NCBI RefSeq assembly: GCF_051842935.1
Contig: NZ_JBPXRR010000001.1
Coordinates: 1,054,001 to 1,118,000, forward strand
Length of the DNA stretch: 64,000 nucleotides
Origin: Pseudalkalibacillus sp051842935
Lineage (GTDB): Bacteria; Bacillota; Bacilli; Bacillales; Fictibacillaceae
Direction: 5' to 3'
Numbering within the stretch: position 1 is the first letter of the stretch; each line of letters begins with the position of its first letter. A program made the translations under genes and the position numbers. A model generated the notes under the pieces. The model made no database searches, was not told where the DNA came from, and was given only the letters and a program-made list of their open reading frames with translations. Below, piece after piece: positions 44,611-52,336 of this stretch.

Positions 44611-45492
44611 ATGAATTTCGGAAAAATTTTGACTGCAATGGTGACGCCTTTCGACCATAAAGGCAATATCGACTTTTCCAAGACGACTAAATTGATCGAG
44701 TACTTGATCAAGAACGGTTCAGATGGTCTAGTGATTGCTGGAACGACAGGAGAGTCACCGACTTTGACGAAAGAAGAGAAAGTAGCCCTCTTCAAACATG
44801 TCGTGAAAGTCGTGCAAAAAAGAGTCCCAGTTATCGCTGGTACAGGTAGTAACAACACCCATGCTTCCATCGAGCTGACGAAGCAAGCGGAAGAAGCAGG
44901 TGTTGATGCTGTCATGCTAGTGGCTCCTTATTACAATAAACCGAATCAACAAGGGCTTTATCTTCATTTTAAATCCATTGCGGAAACGACTAAGCTTCCA
45001 GTTATGCTTTATAACGTTCCTGGACGTTCCATTGTCAATTTGTCCGTTGATACGATCGTTCGATTATCTGAAATCGACAACATCGTTTGTGTAAAAGAAG
45101 CGAGTGGGGATTTGGATCAAATTACAGAAATCATTACGAAAACAGCGGATGATTTTAAAGTTTACAGTGGAGATGACACATTGACCCTACCGACGTTATC
45201 GATCGGAGGAGACGGCATCGTATCCGTAGCCGCTCACGTAGTCGGAAATGAAATGCAGAGCATGATTGCAGCTTATTCAGAAGGTGATGTGAAGAAGGCA
45301 GCACAATTGCACGGTAAGTTGTTACCAGTTATGAACGAAATGTTCTCTGCACCTAGTCCGACACCCGTGAAAACGGCATTGCAGATATTAGGTATCGATG
45401 TTGGCGGTGTAAGACTTCCGCTCATACCTTTATCTGAGCAAGAACGAGTAAGATTGAATTCATTGTTGAATGACTTCGCTAAAGTAAAATAG
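44611..45492 (+). CDS. dapA: 4-hydroxy-tetrahydrodipicolinate synthase
   Basis: DapA condenses pyruvate with aspartate semialdehyde, the first step to diaminopimelate and, through DpaAB, to dipicolinate. The 293-residue TIM barrel has the motif VIAGTTGESPTLTKEEK, the catalytic Tyr region MLYNVPGRS and the Schiff-base Lys in VCVKEASGD. AAGGAGG precedes the ATG. A strong terminator ends the asd-dapG-dapA unit. Confidence 0.97.
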   Translation: MNFGKILTAMVTPFDHKGNIDFSKTTKLIEYLIKNGSDGLVIAGTTGESPTLTKEEKVALFKHVVKVVQKRVPVIAGTGSNNTHASIELTKQAEEAGVDAVMLVAPYYNKPNQQGLYLHFKSIAETTKLPVMLYNVPGRSIVNLSVDTIVRLSEIDNIVCVKEASGDLDQITEIITKTADDFKVYSGDDTLTLPTLSIGGDGIVSVAAHVVGNEMQSMIAAYSEGDVKKAAQLHGKLLPVMNEMFSAPSPTPVKTALQILGIDVGGVRLPLIPLSEQERVRLNSLLNDFAKVK

Positions 45493-45504
45493 AATCCATA
45501 TTAT

Positions 45505-45537
45505 AAGAGGATGGTCTCAAGAGATCATCCTCTTTTC
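45505..45537 (+). terminator. Intrinsic terminator after dapA
   Basis: AAGAGGATGgTCTC (45505-45518) pairs with GAGAtCATCCTCTT (45521-45534), then TTC. Confidence 0.85.
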
Positions 45538-45653
45538 TATGGTTGTTCTGAAGGTCAGATACGTTAAAAGTACAAGGGATTCAGATGGATAGAAAGAAAC
45601 CGATTATGACAATACTATAAGGAGACCAAAGTAAGTCGTGAAAGGAGTCCATC

Positions 45654-46439
45654 ATGAACGAACAGCCTAACGATCAGAAGACGGTTTCTCCGACCAATCC
45701 ATCTCAACCATCTCAACCGGATAAGCCGAAAAAACAAGATCAAAACAAAGAGGGTTCATCTAGTCTGATCAATAAAATCCAACAAATGGGTCAGACCAAT
45801 GTTCCCCAAATGGAACAATCGAACATCCATTGTATGACGATAGTTGGACAGATAGAAGGTCATGTACAACTCCCTCCAAACAACAAAACGACGAAATATG
45901 AACATATGATTCCTCAGTTGGTTGCCATTGAACAGAACCCGAAGATTGAAGGCTTACTTGTCATCCTCAATACTGTTGGTGGGGATGTGGAAGCGGGACT
46001 TGCGATAGCTGAAATGATCGCTTCCTTATCAAAACCGAAAGTGTGTCTGGTCCTTGGTGGAGGTCATTCGATCGGCGTACCGATTGCGGTTTCAGGGGAT
46101 TATTCTTTCATCGCAGAAACAGCTACGATGACGATCCATCCGGTTCGCTTGACCGGACTGGTGATCGGGGTGCCTCAAACGTTCGAATACCTTGATAAAA
46201 TGCAGGAACGTGTCATCAGTTTCGTAATGAGACATTCGAACATTGAAGAAGAGAAGTTCAAAGAATTGATGCTCTCTAAAGGAAATTTGACAAGGGATAT
46301 CGGAACCAATGTAATCGGTGATGATGCAGTCGCTTATGGACTGATCGACGAGGTAGGCGGGGTCGGTGCAGCGATGAAAAAGTTGAATGAGCTGATCGAA
46401 GCGAAGAGACCGAACGAAGAACAGGATCTCGTCCAATGA
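45654..46439 (+). CDS. tepA: ClpP-fold serine protease TepA
   Basis: TepA (YmfB) is a cytoplasmic ClpP-like protease, reported as translocation-enhancing in B. subtilis and as a spore-protein protease in later work. After a low-complexity N-terminus (about 1-45, Pro/Gln/Lys-rich), the ClpP fold shows VILNTVGGDVEAGLAIAEMI, the nucleophile Ser in GGGHSIG and the His in TIHPVRLTG. The 261-residue length is normal. It overlaps ylzJ by four bases. Confidence 0.93.
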   Translation: MNEQPNDQKTVSPTNPSQPSQPDKPKKQDQNKEGSSSLINKIQQMGQTNVPQMEQSNIHCMTIVGQIEGHVQLPPNNKTTKYEHMIPQLVAIEQNPKIEGLLVILNTVGGDVEAGLAIAEMIASLSKPKVCLVLGGGHSIGVPIAVSGDYSFIAETATMTIHPVRLTGLVIGVPQTFEYLDKMQERVISFVMRHSNIEEEKFKELMLSKGNLTRDIGTNVIGDDAVAYGLIDEVGGVGAAMKKLNELIEAKRPNEEQDLVQ

Positions 46440-46681
46440 TACTTTACACATCGATGCCTCACGAAGTCGTTTTCAGTGCAGTCCAGTCCGATTTTGAAAA
46501 ACATTCAATGATCGAGATGAACGGCATACCTTTGATGGTTGAGCAGCTGGAGAATCAAGACTGCAGAATCGTAAGGATGATGAGCACGGACCCCGCTCAT
46601 TATCTGGATGCGAATCTACAGCCAGGCACAGTGTTGAAAATGACCGTCGCCCCAGATCAAAATCCTTCTAGTTCGCTGTAA
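46436..46681 (+). CDS. ylzJ: YlzJ-like small protein
   Basis: An 81-residue protein that begins in the tepA stop (ATGA) and resembles the YlzJ family found between tepA and spoIIIE. Visible features are the N-terminal ILYTSMPHEVVF and a central MVEQLENQDCRIVRMMSTDP. Function is unknown. A strong terminator follows directly. Confidence 0.88.
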   Translation: MILYTSMPHEVVFSAVQSDFEKHSMIEMNGIPLMVEQLENQDCRIVRMMSTDPAHYLDANLQPGTVLKMTVAPDQNPSSSL

Positions 46682-46707
46682 TTCTGTATGATATAATAAC
46701 ACTACTC

Positions 46708-46752
46708 AAGGGTTGGCCCATGTCTTATCAGATGGAAAGGGCCAACCCTTTT
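46708..46752 (+). terminator. Intrinsic terminator after ylzJ
   Basis: AAGGGTTGGCCC (46708-46719) pairs perfectly with GGGCCAACCCTT (46739-46750), followed by TT. Confidence 0.85.
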
Positions 46753-46821
46753 CCACTACATAACCTCGTGTAATAAACACCACATACATCTATAGATGGA
46801 TATACCAAGAGAGGTGAAATC

Positions 46822-49191
46822 ATGGCGAAACGAAAGAAAAAAAATAAAAAGTCATCAAGCTGGAAGTCTCAATTGACCTTTGAATTGTTCGGATTGTCGC
46901 TTTTAGCCTTGACATTGATTGCTGCAGCAGAGTTTGGTAGAGTCGGGCGTGTATTCGCGAACTTATTCAAGCTCTTAGGTGGTGAATGGTATGGCCTGCT
47001 GTTGCTTGGCGTATTCATTTTATCCATGTACGTGATCTGGAAACGTTCGTGGCCTGCATTCTTCACTAGAAGACTAGCAGGTATATACTTGTTTGTGCTT
47101 GGACTGCTACTACAAAGTCATGTGAAGCTGTTCGAACTGCTTACCCGGAACGGAGAATGGGAAAACCCTTCTGTCATCCAGAATACTTGGGAGCTCTTCA
47201 TCCAGCAGCAAGGGGCAGCACCGGGTACAGCTGACCTTGGCGGAGGAATGATTGGAGCTATTGGATTTGCATTCACTTACGTCTTATTCGCACCTGAAGG
47301 GACCCAGGTCATCATCTTTTTCATGTGGGTCATAGCTGTACTTCTGATTACAGGTCTCTCAATGAGCGATATATTATCAAAGATCGTCGTTCCAATGAAA
47401 AATTTCATCGTGCATACATATTCGGACTGGAAAGAGCATTTTGAAAGTAAGAAAGAGGAGAAAAAAGCGGAACGTACAAAAGAGCGGAAGTCGAGAGGGA
47501 AGCGAACGAGTGAGAGAAAGCCTCCTGTTCCAGAAGAAAAAGTGTCAGAGGAAGAGACTTATACAGAACCGATCATTCAGGAATATAACGAAAATGTGTA
47601 TCAAGGGGCTTTCGAATTCGAAGAGCTGAAAGAAGAGAAAGCGGCTAACCAAACTGCTGCACAGAAAAAAGAGATGTCCGATTCATCCCAAAATAAAGGG
47701 AAGGCACCTGAATCCACTGAAGAGTCACCTGGTTTCTCAATAGCGGAAGTGGAAAATGAGTCTTATGAATTGCCATCGTATGATCTGCTCAGCCGTCCAG
47801 TGAAGGCGGGTCAACATCGAGAAAGACAACATGTATCTGAAAATACGAGAAAACTGGAAAGAACTTTCGAAAGCTTCGGCGTGAAAGCTAAAGTCGTCAA
47901 AGTCCACTTAGGGCCTGCGGTGACAAAGTATGAGGTTCAACCGGCTATCGGTGTCAAGGTCAGTAAAATCGTCAATCTGACGGATGATCTGGCTTTAGCT
48001 CTCGCTGCGAAAGATTTACGGATTGAAGCTCCTATTCCAGGACGATCCGCAATCGGTATCGAAGTCCCGAACCAGGAAGTTTCAATGGTTTCTCTACGAG
48101 AGGTCGTTGATACGAAACGGAATGATCTCAATTCGAAGCTGACGATCGGATTAGGTCGTGACATCTCAGGAGAGCCTATTTTAGCGGATTTAAGCAAGAT
48201 GCCGCACTTGCTCATCGCAGGTGCAACGGGTAGTGGTAAGAGTGTATGTGTAAACGGAATTATCACGAGTATCTTGTTGAAAGCGAAACCGCATGAAGTG
48301 AAAATGATGATGATCGATCCTAAAATGGTCGAACTGAATGTATACAACGGCATTCCACACCTTCTGGCTCCTGTGGTAACGGAACCGAAGAAAGCCGCAC
48401 AGGCACTGAAACGCGTCGTCAATGAGATGGAACGTCGTTACGAGTTGTTCTCCCATAGTGGCGCAAGGAATATCGAGGGTTACAACAATATGATCAAACG
48501 GAAGAATGATGAAGAATCAGAGGCGAAGCAAGCCTTATTACCATACATCGTCGTCATCGTTGACGAGCTGGCGGATCTGATGATGGTCGCATCGGGTGAT
48601 GTTGAGGATGCAATCACTCGACTGGCTCAGATGGCTCGTGCAGCAGGCATTCATTTGATCATTGCAACCCAGCGACCTTCAGTGGACGTCATCACAGGTG
48701 TCATCAAGGCGAATATTCCATCACGAATAGCGTTCAGTGTCTCTTCTTCAACCGATTCAAGGACGATACTCGATATGGGTGGAGCAGAAAAATTACTCGG
48801 AAAAGGGGATATGCTGTTCTTCCCGATTGGAGCAAACAAACCGACACGGGTGCAAGGAGCGTTCTTGTCGGATGAAGAGGTACAAGATGTCGTCGACTTT
48901 GTCATCGGTCAACAGAAGGCAAAATACCAAGAAGAAATGATTCCTACAGATGAACCTGAACAAAAGGTTGAAGATGTCGAGGATGAATTGTTCGATGATG
49001 CGGTCAGTTTGATTCTCGACATGCAGACCGCTTCAGTTTCTATGCTTCAAAGACGATTCCGAATCGGGTATACCCGTGCTGCGCGACTCATCGACGCAAT
49101 GGAAGCGAGGGGGATCGTCGGGCCATATGAAGGCAGCAAACCACGTGAAGTGCTAGTTTCACATCATGATCAAGATGCCTCATCCAGTTAA
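46822..49191 (+). CDS. spoIIIE: DNA translocase SpoIIIE (FtsK family)
   Basis: SpoIIIE pumps the chromosome through the sporulation septum. The 789-residue protein has four N-terminal membrane helices (about 20-180), a charged linker rich in Lys and Glu (about 205-335), then the alpha, beta and gamma parts of the FtsK motor. Walker A is AGATGSGKS with Lys473; Walker B is VVIVDELADLMM. The gamma winged helix at the C-terminus (LQRRFRIGYTRAARLIDAME) reads polar DNA motifs. Position between ylzJ and ymfC supports spoIIIE rather than the paralogue sftA. Confidence 0.95.
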   Translation: MAKRKKKNKKSSSWKSQLTFELFGLSLLALTLIAAAEFGRVGRVFANLFKLLGGEWYGLLLLGVFILSMYVIWKRSWPAFFTRRLAGIYLFVLGLLLQSHVKLFELLTRNGEWENPSVIQNTWELFIQQQGAAPGTADLGGGMIGAIGFAFTYVLFAPEGTQVIIFFMWVIAVLLITGLSMSDILSKIVVPMKNFIVHTYSDWKEHFESKKEEKKAERTKERKSRGKRTSERKPPVPEEKVSEEETYTEPIIQEYNENVYQGAFEFEELKEEKAANQTAAQKKEMSDSSQNKGKAPESTEESPGFSIAEVENESYELPSYDLLSRPVKAGQHRERQHVSENTRKLERTFESFGVKAKVVKVHLGPAVTKYEVQPAIGVKVSKIVNLTDDLALALAAKDLRIEAPIPGRSAIGIEVPNQEVSMVSLREVVDTKRNDLNSKLTIGLGRDISGEPILADLSKMPHLLIAGATGSGKSVCVNGIITSILLKAKPHEVKMMMIDPKMVELNVYNGIPHLLAPVVTEPKKAAQALKRVVNEMERRYELFSHSGARNIEGYNNMIKRKNDEESEAKQALLPYIVVIVDELADLMMVASGDVEDAITRLAQMARAAGIHLIIATQRPSVDVITGVIKANIPSRIAFSVSSSTDSRTILDMGGAEKLLGKGDMLFFPIGANKPTRVQGAFLSDEEVQDVVDFVIGQQKAKYQEEMIPTDEPEQKVEDVEDELFDDAVSLILDMQTASVSMLQRRFRIGYTRAARLIDAMEARGIVGPYEGSKPREVLVSHHDQDASSS

Positions 49192-49263
49192 CACAAGAAA
49201 GACGACCATTCGAGATGAATAACGTGTTTACTTCAGAGGTGCAAACAAGTAAATATCAAAGAG

Positions 49264-49307
49264 AAACGCACTGGATTTCACAATGAAATTCACAGTGCGT
49301 TTTTTAT
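49264..49307 (+). terminator. Intrinsic terminator after spoIIIE
   Basis: AACGCACTG pairs with CAGTGCGTT, with additional inner pairing of GATTTCA with TGAAATT, followed by TTTTTATT. Confidence 0.85.
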
Positions 49308-49424
49308 TGTTATATCAGCCCTTCCCTAAACTTTTGTGCCTACATAACATATGAATTCACATACCATTTCACAGGGCTGAAATAATTATTGGAGGGCTGT
49401 GAATATAGGTGTGATTTGTGTTGT

Positions 49425-49607
49425 ACGGACAGGAGATCCGTTATTTGTGACAAAAACGCTCATTTCGGGGTGCAAACGGACATCAGAGACGCTATTCTTT
49501 AAAAAGTATATGGTTTTTAATGATTTTGGCCCAAATAAGGTACCATATGTCCGTTAGGTTTAGTAAAAGTGAATAATGTATAGAAATAAGGTCCTCAATG
49601 TCCGTTA
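49425..49607. repeat. Inverted 2+2 array of ACGGACA units, 51-bp period
   Basis: Two direct units begin at 49425 and 49476 (ACGGACA ... GCTATT or GTTATTT). Two inverted units end at 49556 and 49607 (AAATAAGG ... TGTCCGTTA, starting at 49533 and 49584). The period is exactly 51 bases on both sides, and the arms are about 36 bases apart. No coding frame is evident. The remaining parts of 49308-50145 are A+T-rich with no gene seen apart from the two repeats listed next. Confidence 0.7.
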
Positions 49608-49798
49608 GATATATGAATTAGTCATTCTTCATCAATTATCAATAAGTAACTGGATCCATTAAGACTCAAGAGTGGATTCAAGAAGTATGTGTTATACCTT
49701 GTGATTCAGTCTGTGATTTTGCGTTTTGCACCTCACAAGTGAACCCGTTACGAAATGAATGGTCGTTTTTAAATTCTTTTCTTTATTTTAAAAATTTT

Positions 49799-49843
49799 CG
49801 ACACTCCAGCGGGAAAAGCGAGCCAGGCGAGACCCTACAGCAG
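49799..49843 (+). repeat. GC-rich repeat, left half only (copy 2)
   Basis: About 43 bases match the left half of the repeat at 21214-21325 with three differences, including CACTCC, GCGGGAA and GCGAGCCAGGCGAGACCC. The complementary right half is absent; a cluster of small hairpins follows instead. Confidence 0.7.
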
Positions 49844-49875
49844 CTTTCACCACTAAAGGATCTTCGACTAAGTAC

Positions 49876-49961
49876 CATCACATCCTGTGATGAACGTCGA
49901 AGTCAGTACATACTGTACAAGTCCGTCCTGTGGAGAACCTCGAAGTCACCACATCCTGTGG
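49876..49961 (+). repeat. Cluster of short covarying hairpins
   Basis: Three perfect small hairpins with 3-base loops: CATCACA-TCC-TGTGATG (49876-49892), GTACA-TAC-TGTAC (49906-49918), CCACA-TCC-TGTGG (49949-49961). A degenerate fourth unit lies at 49923-49933. TCGAAGTCA precedes the second and the last. The stems differ but stay paired. Confidence 0.65.
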
Positions 49962-50145
49962 AAGTTCTGACAAGGTCACTCGATTGTCATCTAATTTATG
50001 AATTTGAGTGTACTTTTTGAAACATTCGTGTAACATTTTTTCCTATTCTGTAAAATTAGTATTTATTTATTGTTGTAAAAATGATATAGTATTGTCGAAT
50101 ATTGTTAAATTAAATAGATTAGTAGTACTTCTGAGGTGAAGACGT

Positions 50146-50874
50146 GTGACCATTAAAACGGACCATCGTCTATTATATTTGCAGGTAATAGATCGATTGA
50201 AGAAAGATATTGAAGCAGGTGTTTACGAAGAGGGGGAGCGGCTTCCAAGTGAATTCGAACTCTCTAAACAACTCGGGATCAGCAGAGCGACCCTCAGGGA
50301 AGCTTTACGGATCCTAGAAGATGAAAACGTCGTAGTCAGACGCCATGGTGTCGGTACATTCGTACGTTCTCGTGCGGTCTTTTCATCTGGAATCGAAGAG
50401 CTTTTCAGTGTCACTGAAATGATCGAACGTGGCGGTAAAAGCCCGGGTACGAATTTTCTAAGTTCAGATACTAGGGACGTTACGGAGGAAGAGCTGCAAC
50501 GTTTCAATACAGAGGAAGACGAACAATTGGTCGTTGTGGAGCGTGTACGTACAGCAGATGGACGACCTGTCGTATACTGCCTGGATCAGATTCCAGCGAA
50601 GTTCATGCCAGTGAATCAGAAGACGACTGAGGAAGAGTCTCTTTTCAACTTGCTTGAAAAGGAATCAAATCGACGTGTTTTGTATGCGGTTACACATATC
50701 GAACCGGTCGGTTACCACGAAAGGGTTTCAGAGATCCTTGAATGTCCACCAGAGACTTCTCTACTTGTGTTGAAGCAGATGCATTATGATCAAAATGACA
50801 ACGCTGTCTTATACTCTGTCAATTACTTCCGTGCAGATAAATTTGACTTCCATGTTGTCAGACGTCGGGTGTAA
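50146..50874 (+). CDS. ymfC: GntR/HutC-family transcriptional regulator YmfC
   Basis: A 242-residue regulator with an N-terminal winged helix-turn-helix (ERLPSEFELSKQLGISRATLREALRILEDENVVVRRHGVGTFV-type motif, about residues 26-70) and a C-terminal UTRA ligand-binding domain typical of HutC proteins. The start is GTG 50146 behind TGAGGTG at 50132-50138. B. subtilis ymfC follows spoIIIE in the same way. Immediate adjacency to a nucleoside-type ABC operon suggests it controls that transporter, which is inference. Confidence 0.92.
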   Translation: MTIKTDHRLLYLQVIDRLKKDIEAGVYEEGERLPSEFELSKQLGISRATLREALRILEDENVVVRRHGVGTFVRSRAVFSSGIEELFSVTEMIERGGKSPGTNFLSSDTRDVTEEELQRFNTEEDEQLVVVERVRTADGRPVVYCLDQIPAKFMPVNQKTTEEESLFNLLEKESNRRVLYAVTHIEPVGYHERVSEILECPPETSLLVLKQMHYDQNDNAVLYSVNYFRADKFDFHVVRRRV

Positions 50875-50977
50875 GGCCTTTTACCAATTTTAGGGGGTGA
50901 GTGCTGAAAAAGAGAGCGTTCAAGCATCATACGTGTACTATGAAACTTTGAAAATACATTAAGGGGGAATAGGATTC

Positions 50978-52057
50978 ATGAAAAAGCGTTATGGATTTTT
51001 AATGTCTATGGTATTGGCAGCAGGTACACTACTATCTGCTTGTGGAGCAAGTGACGATGCATCAGGGGATGGCGAAAAGGAACAGAAGGAAGACGGCTTT
51101 AAAGTAGCAATGGTTACCGATACAGGTGGAGTTGACGATAAGTCATTCAACCAATCTGCTTGGGAAGGTCTTCAAGAATTCGGAAATGAAAACGACTTGA
51201 AAGAAAAAGAAGGATATACGTACGTTCAATCAGACGCTCAAAGTGACTATCGTCCGAACTTGAACAACCTAGTACGTCAAGACTTCGATCTTGTATTCGG
51301 AATCGGATTCCTTATGCAAGAAGACATCAAAAAAGTAGCTGAACAGCAAAAAGACGCACAATTTGCACTAGTAGATAGTGTCGTTGATTTGGATAACGTA
51401 GCAAGCATCACGTTTAAAGAGCACCAAGGATCTTTCCTAGTTGGACTTGTAGCTGGACTTCAGTCTAAATCAAACAAAATCGGTTTCATCGGTGGAGTAG
51501 AATCTGAACTCATCAAGAAATTTGAAAACGGATTCAAAGCTGGTGTATTGACGGCTAACCCTGACGCTGAAATCTTCACACAATATGCTGGTGACTTCAA
51601 CGACGCTGCAAAAGGTACAACGATCGCTGCTACACTTTATGGTAAAGGTGCAGATGTTATCTACCACGCAGCTGGTGGAACTGGAGCAGGCGTATTCACA
51701 GAAGCGATCAACCGTAAGAAAAACGGTGAAGACGTATGGGTGATCGGTGTTGACCGTGACCAATTCGCTGAAGGTATCTATGATCAAGACGCTAACAAGA
51801 GTGTAACGTTGACTTCAATGGTAAAACGTGTTGACACAGCTGTATTCGAAGTATCGAAGAAAACGATGGAAGGAAACTTCCCTGGTGGAGAAATCGTAGA
51901 ATTCGGTCTTGAAGAAGACGGCGTAGGAATTGCCCCTACTCAAGACAACGTATCAGAAGAAGCTCTTAAAATGGTCGAAGAGTACAAAGAGAAAATCGTT
52001 GCAGGTGAAGTGGAAGTTCCTAAAACAGACGACGAGTTTGCATCATTTAATAAGTAA
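50978..52057 (+). CDS. nupN: BMP-family nucleoside-binding lipoprotein (NupN-like)
   Basis: A 359-residue lipoprotein: signal peptide with lipobox LSAC and lipidated Cys22, then an Asp/Glu/Lys linker and a periplasmic-binding-protein fold of the BMP (PnrA/Med) family, with VTDTGGVDDKSFNQSAWEGL as the family signature. Such proteins bind purine nucleosides; B. subtilis NupN of the guanosine importer NupNOPQ has a very similar length. Codon use is rich in highly expressed-type codons. A hairpin follows before the ATPase gene, which would keep binding protein in excess. Confidence 0.9.
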   Translation: MKKRYGFLMSMVLAAGTLLSACGASDDASGDGEKEQKEDGFKVAMVTDTGGVDDKSFNQSAWEGLQEFGNENDLKEKEGYTYVQSDAQSDYRPNLNNLVRQDFDLVFGIGFLMQEDIKKVAEQQKDAQFALVDSVVDLDNVASITFKEHQGSFLVGLVAGLQSKSNKIGFIGGVESELIKKFENGFKAGVLTANPDAEIFTQYAGDFNDAAKGTTIAATLYGKGADVIYHAAGGTGAGVFTEAINRKKNGEDVWVIGVDRDQFAEGIYDQDANKSVTLTSMVKRVDTAVFEVSKKTMEGNFPGGEIVEFGLEEDGVGIAPTQDNVSEEALKMVEEYKEKIVAGEVEVPKTDDEFASFNK

Positions 52058-52084
52058 AAACATGTAATCTCCATATAGCTCTAT

Positions 52085-52116
52085 ACAAAGGCTGGTAGTT
52101 ACTACTGGCCTTTGTT
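52085..52116 (+). terminator. Hairpin after the binding-protein gene
   Basis: ACAAAGGC (52085-52092) pairs with GCCTTTGT (52108-52115), with inner partial pairing of GGTAG and CTACT. The T tract is short, so readthrough to the ATPase gene is likely. Confidence 0.6.
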
Positions 52117-52209
52117 CATGTAAACCATCCATACAGGGTGTAAAAGCACGCATGTAATCCGAAATGCTCTCAAGTCAGAATCAGTAAGGTAAGACGTCAT
52201 AGCTCTTGG

Positions 52210-52257
52210 GTGTAACAAGGCAAGTCTTACACGCTCAATGTAGCTTTCCTTGCTACA
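52210..52257 (+). promoter_or_regulatory. Two small hairpins upstream of the ABC ATPase gene
   Basis: GTGTAA (52210-52215) pairs with TTACAC (52227-52232), and TGTAGC (52239-52244) with GCTACA (52252-52257). They lie in the 279-base gap before the ATPase. They could stabilise or regulate the downstream mRNA; no known riboswitch consensus was recognised. Confidence 0.35.
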
Positions 52258-52336
52258 CTCGAGAGAATAGGGAGCATCGATCATACAACAATTGTAGGCT
52301 ATGTTTTAGGAACAACAGGTGTAGGAGTGATTACTT

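Noticed and set aside
49876..49961. CRISPR array
   Set aside because: Units are 13-17 bases with paired stems and irregular spacing of 16-28 bases; there are no uniform repeats and spacers and no cas genes.
49739..50020. Plus-strand frame of 93 codons after spoIIIE
   Set aside because: It is made up of the half palindrome and the hairpin cluster; no ribosome binding site or protein motif.
50875..50977. Purine riboswitch or a 16-codon leader frame (GTG 50901) before nupN
   Set aside because: No purine aptamer core was recognised, and the GTG is only about 3 bases from the AGGGGG site, too close for good initiation.
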